Positions 35,421 through 46,069 of a stretch of 64,000 bases of DNA are shown in pieces (position 1 is the stretch's first letter; every line of letters starts with the position of its first letter). The stretch is from Nilaparvata lugens (Eukaryota; Arthropoda; Insecta; Hemiptera; Delphacidae). The stretch spans positions 10,257,864 through 10,321,863 of the forward strand of contig NC_052518.1 of NCBI RefSeq assembly GCF_014356525.2. The letters run 5' to 3'. The notes under the pieces are model-generated. The model was given only the letters and a program-made list of their open reading frames with translations, made no database searches and was not told the DNA's origin. Made by a program: the position numbers and the translations under genes.

Positions 35421-36561
35421 ATCTGGTGTGGTACACTCACACAACTTTCCTTGCTCATTGAACTGGGAGCCTCATTCTTAAACGACAATAATTTAGAGAA
35501 ATAACATAATGACGATTGGCGGCAACATAATTATTTGAAACTACGATCAGACTACTGTATATGTGTGTATGTAATAAATTGTTTTCAGAGTACTTTTTCC
35601 TTTGTGTAAATTGTGAAATCCGATGATTTTTTAAAAGTCGACAAAACAGCTGTTCTACAGATGAAATATCTCGAATATGTGTTATTTTTATAGACTGCTC
35701 TACCTACCTACCTCATGCACGAGAAGGAGGTTACAAAGTCCATTTCTCAAGGATGGGGTGAACCCCCCATTAGTTTCCCAAAAAGGAGACTCATGCCAGT
35801 TGATGGAGCTGACAAATAACTATACAGAGTATGAATTTGAAATGAATCAGTCGAGTAATTTTTGAGAAAATAGTGAAAAACATGGTTTTTCAGTAATTAT
35901 CCGCCATTTTTCTCGAGAATATTACGCAGCTCCTGCAATTTTCCTAGAAATGAGACTCATGTCAGTTGATAGGGCTTATAAATAGCCATCCATGCTATAA
36001 ATTTGAAGAAAATCGTTAGAGCCGTTTTCGAGAAAACTGTGAAAAACATGGTTTTTAGTAATTATCCGCCATTTTTCTCGAGAATATTACGCAGCTCCTG
36101 CAATTTTCCTAGAAATGAGAGTCATGTCAGTTGATAGGGCTTATAAATAGCTATCCATGGTATAAATTTGAAGAAAATCGTTTGAGCCGTTTTCGAGAAA
36201 ATCGTGAAAAACATGGTTATTTAGTAATTATCCGCCATTTTTTCCGCCATCTTGAATTGAATTTTATTGAATTTCTTATTGTCGGGTCCTCATTGTATAA
36301 GGACCTTAAGTTTAAAATTTCAAGTCAATCGGTTAATTAGGAATGGAGTTATCGTGTTCACAGACATACACACATACACACATACACACACACACACACA
36401 CATACACACACACACACACACACAGACCAACACCCAAAAATCATGTTTTTGGACTCAGGGTACCTTGAAACGTATAGAAAACTTGAAATTGGGGTACCGG
36501 TACCTTAATTTTTTTTGGAAAGCAATACTTTCCTTACCTATGGTAATAGGGCAAGGAAAGT
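35421..36561 (+). mobile_element. Microsatellite-bearing rolling-circle-like element, full-length reference copy
   Basis: Uninterrupted 1141 bp copy. The 5' end is ATCTGGTGTGGTACACTCAC with ACTTTCCTTGC 23 bp inside (35444-35454). Two to three units of about 150 bp contain ATTATCCGCCATTTTTCTCG. An (AC)n/(CATA) tract lies at about 36362-36422. The 3' end is a hairpin (ACTTTCCTT at 36527 against AAGGAAAGT ending 36561). A-runs lie immediately outside both ends. The asymmetric inverted repeat plus terminal hairpin plus microsatellite is the layout reported for Helentron-derived DINE-1-like elements; no protein is encoded. Open frames crossing it are repeat-encoded. Confidence 0.85.
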
Positions 36562-36627
36562 AAAAAATTATGGTTAAAGGAAGTCAGGACTTACCAACCT
36601 CTGATAATGGAAGCCTTGATGTTGGAA

Positions 36628-37171
36628 CAAGGTCTATAAATACAGGTCATGATACTCGTGTTCCTTATGGAGCGGCCATTATGGCGGTCTTTATGGCGGT
36701 ACATTTGAAATATTCTAATCTGCTCATAACAATATCATGCATTATGCTTTTCAAAAACAATATTCTGGTTCAGATAATATGTAAATTCAGGTTAATGAAA
36801 TTTCAATAATTCATTTTTTATTATTAAAAATTGTTCTTATTCTTGTAACTTGTTATGGTTCATAAGGAATTGGGACAAAAGGCAAACTCCATAAACAGTT
36901 TAAAGTTCCCAATCAATTCAATCTAAAAGTAAAAATCAACAATTCAGTTCCGAGTTGGAATCTAAATATTATTATTGTGTTGGAAGAATTAATTTTACAA
37001 TTCAAAGCCAAGCAATATTCCTTGAACAATATAACAGAATAACACATCATGTTGTTCAATCTATAATGATAACAGCTGATAAATTTGAAAATAGGTGAAC
37101 TAGAACCCCATAAAATGGCGATTTTTCAATGCATCACGGGATTGTGTCATGACCTGTATTTATAGACCTAG
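36628..37171. mobile_element. hAT-type MITE with 8 bp target duplication
   Basis: Flanked by TGTTGGAA at 36620-36627 and 37172-37179. The terminal inverted repeats are CAAGGTCTATAAATACAGGT and its inverse, differing at one position and continuing to CATGA (about 24 bp). An 8 bp target duplication and these ends fit the hAT superfamily. The 544 bp interior is non-coding; it contains GGCCATTATGGCGG-like words. Confidence 0.85.
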
Positions 37172-37325
37172 TGTTGGAATGCTGGGCTCACCGGTCTCTA
37201 GTGGTGAAACAAGTAAGTAGTTTCAATGAAGTTCCACCTTTCTCCGCCAGATGACAGTCATATTGATTCTACAAAAATATTTTGGTGTATGAATCAGTAT
37301 CATTGCAGGTGTCATAAAACCAGAT

Positions 37326-37461
37326 GCCCGGTTGCACAAAAGCCGGTTAAATTACTATGGTGATTAATTTCACATAGGCGTTTTTGAAAAGACTGATTCT
37401 CTGATTGGTTCTAGTGGAATTAATCACGATTTAAATTTAACCAACTTTTGTGCAACCGGCA
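37326..37461. mobile_element. Short MITE (GGTTGCACAAAAG family), copy 1
   Basis: CCGGTTGCACAAAAGCCGG at the left pairs with CCAACTTTTGTGCAACCGG at the right; pairing continues into TTAAAT and GTGATTAATT. About 135 bp. A relative is at 45898-46050. No coding sequence. Confidence 0.75.
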
Positions 37462-37599
37462 CATAGATTATTGAATAATATAATCCTAGAAATGCACCCT
37501 CTGTCAAAATTCACAATAAATGAAACAATGGGATATGGGATTTCAGTTGTTGCGTATCGCAAATAATAATACACAAGGAAAAAAATTGGATAAGAGAAG

Positions 37600-37600
37600 A

Positions 37601-37684
<84 letters not shown>

Positions 37685-37769
37685 TAATAATAATAATAAT
37701 ATAATAATAATAATAATAATTATAATAACAATAATTATAATAATAATAAGAAGAAGAATAATAATAATA
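37600..37769. repeat. (AAT)n microsatellite
   Basis: About 170 bp of nearly pure AAT/ATA repeat with a few AT and AAG interruptions. Confidence 0.95.
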
Positions 37770-39230
37770 GTGGATCTAAAACTGCTAAACTATCGATACA
37801 AGCCACTTTCTGTACCTGAGAATGATACACACAAGATGTATTAGGATCGCTCAGAGCTGACTGACAGAACAGTTGTGAACAACCGGTAAGACATTATCAT
37901 CATCGACAAGACAGCCAGGGTGACTATTTTGATTGATGTTGCATACCATGTTGCCACAGCTTGGAACAATATTACAATGAGAAAATATCCAAGTATCTCC
38001 CCCTGGCTGCTAAGATCAGGGATGTCTGGAAGCAGGAAAAAGTTACAACTGTCTATTAATATCTCTACTGTTGGAGTGATCAGCTAGAAGGTTCCAAGGA
38101 ATATATTAGAAAATATAAAGAAATCAAGAAAGAATTTAAACACAATTATCACAGTACTGATTTCAAGGTCATGATAGTGTGGCACAGTACATCCGAGAAA
38201 TAGATGAAGAAGGAGAAGAAGAAGAAGAAGAAGGAGAAGAAGAAAAAAAAGAAGAAGGAGAAGAAGAAAAAGTAAACAAGAAGAAGAAGAAGAAGCATTA
38301 ATTATTATGAATTATTGAACCATCGCAATAGACCCCTTTACCAAAGTCCAAGGATGGTTCTCCAAAAAAGTTGTAAGAACTCTAAGACCTACAACAATAT
38401 ATATGGAAATTGCTGTACGTGAGTGAGTCGAAGGGCAAGTTATATTACAAATGCTGCACAAAACTCTGGCGAGAGGTAGCATCTTCAAAGTCAGTTTATA
38501 TTATCAAATGCAATGCCAAATGTATTTAAACTCATCTAGTGAGTTCTCCACACATCAAAAATGGTTAAGTGATAGTAATCATCCATAAATTTCTTCACAA
38601 CTATGAATATAAGTAATTTTAAAAGTGCTCTTACGAGATTCTGACCAGAGAAAAGCTTAATGTAGTTGAACAGGGGTCTGCTAGAAAGCGCTGGCAGTGA
38701 AAATGATACAAATCACTTGATACGGTTGCAACTTGAAAGAATCGCAGAGAAGAGAAACGAAACGTTGATAAGTGCTCAGTGACTGAAAACAAAATAGTTT
38801 GATTTATGTTGGCATATCATGTTGCCACAACTTGGAACAATATTAACAATATTACAATGAGAAAATATCCAAGTATCTCCCTCTGGCTGCTTGGTTTAGC
38901 GATGTCTGCAGGCAGGAAAATGTTACAACTGGCAGTGGAAATGATACAAATCACTTGATACGGTTGCAACTTGAACGAATCGCAGAGGAGAGAAACGAAA
39001 TGTTGATAAGTGCTCAGTGACTGAAAACAAAATAGTTTGATTTATGTTTGCATATCATGTTGCCACAACTTGGAACAATATTACAATGAGAAAATATCCA
39101 AGTATCTCCCCCTGGCTGCTGAGATCAGGGATGTCTGGAAGCAGAAACAAGGTACAAATGTCCCTATTATTATCTCCACTGTTGAAGTGATCAGGTAGAA
39201 GGTTTCAGCGTACCTCGGTCGCCTTGGTGT
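37770..39230 (+). repeat. GAA-tract repeat family, block I, with 238 bp tandem units
   Basis: The block contains a segment with coding-like flavour at 37911-38000 (ARVTILIDVAYHVATAWNNI), which resembles the C-terminal (K)VTILDAIYW...AWNNV stretch of Tigger/jerky-type transposases, then TCAAGGTCATGATAGTG, an (AAG)n stretch at 38201-38297, GAACCATCGCAATAGACCCC and ACTCTGGCG...GGTAGCATCTTC. A 238 bp unit starting CTGGCAGTG is tandem at 38691 and 38929. The order recurs at 42015-42720, 43610-44175 and 44160-44575. No intact reading frame remains; the transposase origin is a tentative inference. Confidence 0.6.
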
Positions 39231-40523
39231 CTCAGGGAGTGCAAAACATGGAATTCAAAAGGCGGTTGTACTCAGAACGGTATCAATGATCAGATCCTTC
39301 TTAAATATGAATGAATAGGGATGTAACAAAGTCTTGCCAATTGCCGACTTGGGTTGCGATAAAAAATGCCTCTCTGTAAGTGATGAAATGATTGGATAAT
39401 AATATTCATAATAATAATGATAATTTTTATTTCCATTAGGATATATACAAGAGAACAAGAAAAATTATATAAAATAATATTTATTACTCTGTATAAATAA
39501 GTGATATATAGGTCTGTACTTATAGGTAATGTCGTGAAAAATAATTTGCATGAAGATTCTTCATACACCTATTATGATTATATAGGCCTATTTTTGTTCC
39601 CCATGATTCCAGTACATACACTCTCTCGAACCCTGTATTAGCATTTCTTAACAATTGAATAGATAGAAGCAGTTTTGAACTATTGAGGAATGATAGATTT
39701 AAAATTAGTAACAATGGAAAACCTGACATCGAATTGGAGAGAAAACAAAGCTCCACATATCTACGGTGAGCATTCATTTTTACGATGCATTGTTGGAGAG
39801 TTGTAGGCCCTGAAACATCAAAAAATAAGATTAAAAGCTGTTATTTTAACAATTTCACACACTTAAGAGCCTATATCTCGAAAACTATTGGAGATATCAC
39901 AAATCACCACAGTACAAATATTGTAGAGAATTTATCAAGTATCATTTTTGAATTGTTAGTCATGTCGGTTGAACGTATTTTCTCCGAAATATGAGCGTGT
40001 AAGCAAAACATTGAAAACTGCAACTTTTAAACCACCCTCATCCCTTTAGCACACGGGTTAGGGATAGGGACTGTTGATATGTTCGACCCCTAACTGGTCC
40101 CAACAAAGCTGCAAAGTCAAAAATTTTGTTCAAAACACTCTCTCCAAATACCTTTGTCAATTGTTCTATTTTTGCATAACTGATCTCACACTCAACAATG
40201 AAGCTGCTGCAACAGTCGTGAGGATGTGCGTAAGCTTGTGAAATTATACATCAAATAAAAGAGAATTTGATGCTTTATAAGTTCATGATCAGCATGAATT
40301 TTCTCCATTGAAATTGAGAAGTTACAATAGCAAAAATATCTTAAAATCGAAGGAAAATGTGTCTTTTTCAATCACATATTTTAGAGCGGATATCTCGAAA
40401 AGTGAGAGTGATATAGAAAAAGTTGTAAAATCAAGATTGTAGGAAATTATGTAAGCTTTAATTACTTATGGAACAGTTATGTCTGTAAAATGTATAATTT
40501 TCGAGTTATATGCGAGAAGCCAA
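39231..40523. repeat. Dispersed repeat R, undisturbed copy (39350-39690), plus unassigned sequence
   Basis: Repeat R (39350-39690) runs from GACTTGGGTTGCGATAAAA through CTGTATAAATAAGTGATA to GCAGTTTTGAACTATTGA. A second copy (40524-40701 plus 41732-41935) is split by a Helitron-like insertion. Sequence 39780-40520 has paired TATCTCGAAAA blocks at about 39870 and 40390 but no recognised gene. Confidence 0.6.
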
Positions 40524-40701
40524 AAAATGGACGACTTGGATTGCAATAAAAGATGCTCACTTTGTAAGTGATGGAATGATTGTAAAATAATAATTATAAT
40601 GATATTTTCGATTTCCACAAGAGAATAAGAAAAAAATTATATGGAAAAATATTAGTTACCCTGTATAAATAAGTGATACAAAAGTCTGTATTTATAGCTA
40701 A

Positions 40702-41731
40702 CTAGTAGGTAACCCGTGCTTCACAAGGGTCTATTTTAAAACTGCAAAATGAAAACTTGACGTAATAAAAAATAGAAATTTGAAAATAGACCTATAACCA
40801 TCCTCGGTTAATGAAGAGTCTGTATGCAAAATTTCAAATTAATCAGTTGAGTATATTTCAGACGTGATGATGCATCAAACATAATTCCCTATTCCTTACG
40901 TGTATAAGCCAGTTCTTTCCTTTTTTATAGTATAGAAAACTGAAGAATACATAATACTTGGAAACCTCACAGAATCATATTGATTTTTCCAATACATCAA
41001 TAAATTTTAGTTCGACTAGGATCCTCCTCAATTTGAATCAGGAGTTATACACTTTTGTTTTCCCAATTCCAGACAAAATACCTAAAATACTCGTTTCACT
41101 GGGAATTCGTGTCTGATAGTACATTATAACTGAAGAATATAAATTATTTCTTATTTTATTGTGATCTATTCATGTTTTTCTTATGAAATTCAATTATAGG
41201 CCTACAGCATGAAGAAGACTATGTCCAATCAATTTGTACTGTTGGCAAAATTTTACATTAAAAATAATTATTTGATAAAATCCAAGTTCAATAGTAATGA
41301 AAACAAATTCCTTCAAAAAATAATTGATAATAATACGTTTCGAGGGAAAAAATTAAGAACAAAAAAAATGGGACACCTCGGGAATTCGAACCGAGGAACT
41401 ATCGCTCAGTAAGCAGGCCTTTTACCGCTGAGCTAAATAGACGTTCGTAAATAGTAGTCTTATAACCTGATCATAAATAGACACACTTTGAAACTTCATG
41501 TAGCCTACGGTAGCATAGATGAATTTGAACATTAATTCTGAAAAATCTAGAAGGAAAATTGAAATTTGGGCTTCCAGGTGCACGAGATTGATATTTTTAG
41601 AATCTATGTTTAAAATTTGGAGATCTAAATCATTCCAGTTTTTCCGGTATGCAATCCACAAGTTGACATGTTTTGATGCGAACAAATGAACACACGAACA
41701 AACACAACCCTACTCTCTCTTATTATATAGA
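40702..41731 (-). mobile_element. Helitron-like composite element, minus strand
   Basis: Read on the minus strand it starts TCTATATAATAAGAGAGAG at 41731 and ends ...GGTTACCTACTAG at 40702, before a T. The 3' part, 40936-40702, is itself a copy of the 250 bp family (TCTATACTATAAAAAAGG start; hairpin CCCTTGTGAAGCACGGG). The same order, a TCTATATAA...GAGAG 5' end followed by a TCTATACTA family member, occurs at 55323-55977, so this may be one chimeric element or repeated tandem insertion. A tRNA-like segment is inside. No protein is encoded. Confidence 0.6.
41370..41442 (-). ncRNA. tRNA-like segment (degenerate), inside the Helitron-like element
   Basis: On the minus strand the sequence has a box A-like TAGCTCAGCGGTAAAAGG and, 40 bp later, a box B-like GGTTCGAATTCCC with T-stem CTCGG/CCGAG. 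A poly-T run follows. The T-loop is 2 nt too long, the D-stem does not pair well and no acceptor stem forms, so it is a tRNA-derived relic or pol III promoter module rather than a working tRNA gene. Confidence 0.5.
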
Positions 41732-42014
41732 AGTCAAGATGTCATGAGGAAATATTTTGCATGAAGATTCTTGATACACCGATTATGATTATAGGCCTAT
41801 TTCAGTTCCCCATGATTCTAGTACGTACACTCTCTTGAACCCTGTAATAGCATTTTTAAACAATTAAATAAATAGATGCAGTTTTGAACTATTAAGAAGT
41901 TTTAGATTTTAAATTAGTAATAATGAAAAAAAGAAGCTGGCTGGTTTGGATAAGTTGAAAAATTAACTACCCATAGTTTGTACTATATTTAGCAATTGTA
42001 TTGAACATATGAAC

Positions 42015-42720
42015 AATATACACTTCGAAATCTAGGAAGAATTTGAACAGATTTATCGACAGTACTGATCTCAAGATCATGATAGTGGCATAGCACATGG
42101 GAGGAATAGATAAAGAAGAAAAAAAACAAGAAGAAGAAGCATCAAATAATATGAATTATGAACCATCGCAATAGACCCCATTATTGAAGTCCAAGGATGG
42201 TTCTCCAAAAAAGTTAAATTAAAATAAAAGCCGAGACTCCTGAAAAAAAGTAGACCCATGCTCAACGTGAGTCAAATGGCAGGCTATATCACAAATGCTG
42301 CACAAGACTCTGGCGCGAGGTAGCATCTTCAAAGTCAGTTTATATTATCAAATGCAATGCCAAATGTATTTAAACTCATCTAGTGAGTTCTCCACACATC
42401 AAAAATGGTTTAGTGATAGAAATCATCCATGAATTTCTTCACAAATATGAATATAAGTAATTTTAAAAGTGCTCTTACGAGATTCTGATCAGGAAAAAGC
42501 TTAATGTAGTTGAACAGTGTTCTGCTAGATAGCGCTGGCAGTGGAAATGATACAAATCACTTGATACTGTTGCAACTTGAAAGAATCGCAGAGAAGAAAA
42601 ACGAAACGTTGAAGAGTGCTCAGGGACTGAATGCAAAAGAGAAGAAGAAGAAGAAGAAGAACAAGAAGAAGAAGAGAGAAGAAGAAGAAGAAGAAGGAGA
42701 AGACTGCATCACGTTCGATT
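42015..42720 (+). repeat. GAA-tract repeat family, block II
   Basis: Carries the family order: TACACTTCGAAATCTAGGA, TCAAGATCATGATAGTGGCA, a short AAG tract (about 42112-42140), GAACCATCGCAATAGACCCC, AAACTCATCTAGTGAGTTCT, then GATACAAATCACTTGATACT and a second GAA tract at about 42641-42703. Similarity to block I is high over most of the length. Open frames crossing the tracts encode Lys/Glu runs and are not genes. Confidence 0.75.
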
Positions 42721-42802
42721 GATTATATTCATCAAATTAATGGCACAGTGGCAACTGGCAAGGCACCAACGTTTTATGCTCCTTTTTTCAATTCACACTA
42801 GA

Positions 42803-43235
42803 CTAGCTGCTGGTAGCCCGTGCTTTGCACTGGCGAAAATTTGGTGTTGTAGATTACCAATCTCCTTATGTCTAGGAAACATAGGAAATAGAATGATTAT
42901 TGATCATTTTTAAAAATCACTTGAATAATCTTTATGAGAGTTGAAAATTTCCAACAAGAAATGGATTTGATATGTCTCGAACCCGCAATCCTTGATTCAA
43001 TGCCCGCGGGCACCACAAGATAAGCTAAGGAGTCCTTTGGAGTGCGCACTGTTTGGTTGGTCTTTTATAGTTACATGAACCTTGAATCACAATTCGAAAG
43101 AACTTGTTTCCATTATTTCATTAGAATTGAATGATTGATAGCACTAGAAATAAGCACCACCTGATACTCAAGTCTAATTTTATCATACATGGTAATTAGT
43201 ATCAAAATCGTACTATATAGTGAGCACAATATTAG
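42803..43235 (-). mobile_element. Helitron-like element 3' end with tRNA-like segment, minus strand
   Basis: On the minus strand the element ends ...GCACGGGCTACCAGCAGCTAG before a T at 42803, with hairpin GTGC-AAA-GCAC just inside. A tRNA-like stretch at 42973-43035 (minus: box A-like TTAGCTTATCTTGTGGTG, box B-like GGGTTCGAGAC) lies within about 200 bp. I could not locate the 5' end, so the right boundary is a guess. Confidence 0.45.
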
Positions 43236-43609
43236 TTGATTTCTTCATAACTTTGCATTGCCATAAGTGAACTAAGTGTACTAGAGTGAACTAAGCCTCA
43301 CACTCTTGAAATGTAATAGATTTTTTCAACAACTGAAGCAGTTCTGAAAATTTAGAAAATTTGAAATTTAGAAGCAGTTTTGAACTATAAAAGAGATTTA
43401 AGAGGAATGAAATTTAGAACTATAAAATATATTTGAGAAAAACAAATTTAGAATTATTAAGAAAATTTAAAACTCAGAAGAAGTTCAGAACTGTAGAAGA
43501 GTTTCTATTATCAAATTATTAATAAGGAATACCCTGAAAATAAGAGAAACTAGTCGGTTTGGGAGAGTTGGAAAATTAATTAGTTTCTACTATATACAGT
43601 GTTTGTATT
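43236..43609. other. No gene seen
   Basis: AT-rich; repeated TTTAGAA/AGAAGCAGTTTTGAACTAT words at 43330-43500 echo repeat R, probably a rearranged scrap of it. Confidence 0.35.
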
Positions 43610-44175
43610 GGAATTATACAATTCGTGATAAAGAAAGAATTCACTCAGAATCATCTATAATACTGATTACACAATTTTGAAAGTGGCATAGCTCATCAAA
43701 GATTCAAAGAAAAAGACGAAGAAGAAGAAAAACAAGAAAAAGCATTAATTAATATGAATCACTGAACCATCGCGATAGACCTGATGAGATGACACAGGCC
43801 CATCAATGGTTCTCCAAAAAAATCTAAAAGAGTCATAGATAGTAATTAATTATCATGAGTGAGTCGAAGGGCAGGCTCTATTACAAATGCTACACAAAAC
43901 TCTGGCGCAAGGTAGCATTTTAAATTAAAGTCAGTTGCAATGATAATTGCATTTAAACTCATCTAGTGAGTTCTCTACACATCAAAAATGCTTTAGTGAT
44001 AGTAAACATCGATAAATATCTTCACAAATTTTATTACAAGTCATTTAAAGATTGCTATTACGAGATTCTGATCAGAGAAAAGCTTAATGTAGTTGTACAG
44101 GGTTCTGCTAGAAAGAAATGATAGCGGAGAAAATGATACAAATCACTTGATACTTTTAGCAGGAAAAAGTTACAA
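43610..44175 (+). repeat. GAA-tract repeat family, block III
   Basis: Diverged copy with short AAG-rich tract at about 43710-43742, GAACCATCGCGATAGACC, GAGTGAGTCGAAGGGCAGGC, ACTCTGGCGCAAGGTAGCAT, AAACTCATCTAGTGAGTTCT and GATACAAATCACTTGATAC in the family order. Confidence 0.7.
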
Positions 44176-44487
44176 CTGTCCCTATTATTATCTCTGCTGT
44201 TGAAGTGATCAGGTAAAAGGTTTCAACGAAATGTCACAAGTATACACTTCGAAATCTGGAAAGAATTTAAACAGAATTATCGACAGTACTCATTTCAAGA
44301 TTATGATAGTGGCACAGCACATCGGAGAAATAGACGAAGTAGAAGAAGAAGAAGAAGAAGAGAAGAAGAAGAAGAAGAAGAAGAAGAAGAAGAAGAAGAA
44401 GAAGAAGAAGAAGAAGAAGAAGAAGAAGAAGAAGAAGAAGAAGAAGAAGAAGAAGAAGAAGAAGAAGAAGAAGAAGAAGAAGAAGAA

Positions 44488-44518
<31 letters not shown>

Positions 44519-44575
44519 AAGAAGAAGAAGAAAGAAGAAGAAGAAGAAGAAGAAGGACTGCCATGGTCACCCATC
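44160..44575 (+). repeat. GAA-tract repeat family, block IV, with a 216 bp (GAA)n microsatellite
   Basis: Starts with GCAGGAAAAAGTTACAACTG, continues TACACTTCGAAATCTGG and TTCAAGATTATGATAGTGGC, and ends in an almost pure (GAA)n tract at 44341-44556 with only a few interruptions. This is by far the longest such tract of the four blocks. It gives long Lys, Glu, Ser and Phe runs in its frames; these are not genes. Confidence 0.9.
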
Positions 44576-45229
44576 CGAATGCGAGTCTGTGAAATAGTAA
44601 TGATCACGTGATGCTGATGTAAAGTAATGGCTTTAGCGGAAGGTCAGTCTCGCGATATGACGTCACCGTTTTCCTGTTGGAATTTTCGAGTCGACTTTCG
44701 TACGGAGGAACGTTTTGGAGCCTACGTGCCCGATTATGTGTCATCAGGTCACTTGTGGTTTCTCTTTTTCTTTCATCTCACTCTCTGAGCAACATCCTCG
44801 GGTCTAGTGGGGGAGACTACTGTCAACAGACAGGTTGCTGCTAGTGTAAACGTCTGTGCCATCTGGCATGCCACTCGTGGAAAAGACCCAACCAATGTGT
44901 GTTTGGACAGCATGCTGGTGCTTGGTGCTTCGATCCGTTATCAGGTCAGACTCACGTACATTGCTGTCTACAATACTCAGTTACTCACTAGTCCACGGTC
45001 GCGGCCGTTAGTTCAAGGACTGCTTGCTCACACTACGGATAGAACCGGCTTCCGCTTACACAGGTATCACTTCAAATTACTACCGTTCCGTATATCACCA
45101 TTAAACATACACATCCTTCATTAATCTGTATCTCTTAAATATTCATATTGATTAAAACTTTTAATATTTTTTTCAATATTTCCATTAATAAATAAATCCT
45201 TAGTTCAAATAATGAAATTAACGTTTTGG
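44576..45229. other. G+C-richer segment with a CRE, no gene confirmed
   Basis: 44640-45065 is richer in CpG and G+C and appears single-copy. It contains TGACGTCA (about 44658), GTCGACTTTCGTACGG and a potential splice donor context CACAG|GTATCA near 45060. The plus open frame 44807-45124 shows no domain. It could be a 5' exon/promoter of a gene extending beyond what I can resolve. Confidence 0.3.
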
Positions 45230-45518
45230 TAGAGAGTTAGTGGGGAGGATATTTTTAATATTCTTTCCGAAGAATGGACATTGATATGTCCAAAGCTCCG
45301 CCAATTTATGTACATGCATAACAATATAATTATTATCTATAGTTATTATATCACAAATTGCTTTTTCATATCATATACAGTTCAATAATTATTTTCTTAG
45401 TCTATATTATGTAAATTCATCTATAATTTTGCTGTATTGTAAGCTATTGTATATAAGTGTATAAGCCAGTATATATTGTAATCTACATAAATAAAGTACT
45501 CAATCAATCAATCAATCT
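45230..45518 (+). mobile_element. LINE 3' end with (AATC)n tail
   Basis: The sequence ends ACATAAATAAAGTACTCAATC followed by AATCAATCAATC at 45502-45518, the short-repeat tail seen in several non-LTR families. Upstream is AT-rich untranslated-like sequence; no coding part is recognisable. Confidence 0.45.
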
Positions 45519-45698
45519 ATGAATATACTTGTCAAAAATTATCTAAAACAACTAACTACATGATCACTAATCAGTTCATACATTCGTATATTTTTAGACA
45601 TCTCATCTAAAACTTATAATTACCGTTAAAGAAGAATCCAAGTATATACTAAAATTAGTAGAATTGATGGTGTTGTTGTAAAATCTCTCCATAATAAA

Positions 45699-45870
45699 AA
45701 AACAAAGATATTGTCAAATTTCACTATAATATTTATTAAAAACTTTAAAACAGTGCCATGGTTTCACGTTTACCAACGCATAATCAGCTGTACAGCTTAC
45801 AGTGAAATCATGGTACTGGTTTAAAGTTTTTAATAAATATTATAGTGAAATTTGACAATATCTTTGTTTT
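45699..45870. repeat. Palindrome, about 172 bp
   Basis: AAACAAAGATATTGTCAAAT at the left pairs with ATTTGACAATATCTTTGTTT at the right. Pairing continues through TTCACTATAATATTTATTAA, AAACTTTAAA and CCATGGTTTCAC; the loop includes ATAATCAGCTGTACAGC. It is likely a foldback MITE; a diverged single arm is near 31320-31385. Confidence 0.8.
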
Positions 45871-45897
45871 CTTATAAACAAGTGTATACGTTCTAAG

Positions 45898-46050
45898 GCC
45901 TAGTTGCACAAAAGTGTGTTAAATTTTAACAGTGATTAACTTTACGAGATCCAATCAGAGAAGAAAAGACGGGAAGAAAATCTTTTTTGAAAATACTCTG
46001 ATTGGTTATCATGGAATTATTCACGGTTAAAATTTAACCGGCACTAAGCC
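45898..46050. mobile_element. Short MITE (GTTGCACAAAAG family), copy 2
   Basis: GGCCTAGTTGCACAAAAGTG at the left and AATTTAACCGGCACTAAGCC at the right, with TTAAATTTTAAC pairing GTTAAAATTTAA. The right arm lacks the TTTTGTGCAAC portion found in the 37326 copy. The middle carries an inverted CCAATCAGAG/CTCTGATTGG pair. Confidence 0.7.
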
Positions 46051-46069
46051 TTTCAACTTTATCAATCTG

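Larger units (their letters stand above)
40524..41935. repeat. Dispersed repeat R, copy split by a Helitron-like insertion
   Basis: The left part 40524-40701 and right part 41732-41935 align in order with 39350-39690 (GACTTGGATTGCAATAAAA; TGTATAAATAAGTGATACA; then GCATGAAGATTCTTGATACA; GCAGTTTTGAACTATTAA). The break corresponds to the point near GGTAATGTCGTGA in the uninterrupted copy, which dates the inserted element as younger than the repeat. Confidence 0.7.

Noticed and set aside
41370..41442. Functional tRNA gene
   Set aside because: Box A and box B are present, but the T-loop length, D-stem and acceptor stem do not fit a working tRNA.
37595..44560. CRISPR-like or satellite array
   Set aside because: The repeats are simple microsatellites and dispersed transposon-derived blocks without regular unique spacers.
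44231..44611. Open frames rich in Lys/Glu, Ser or Phe over the GAA microsatellite
   Set aside because: They are translations of a trinucleotide repeat in each frame; no flanking domain.
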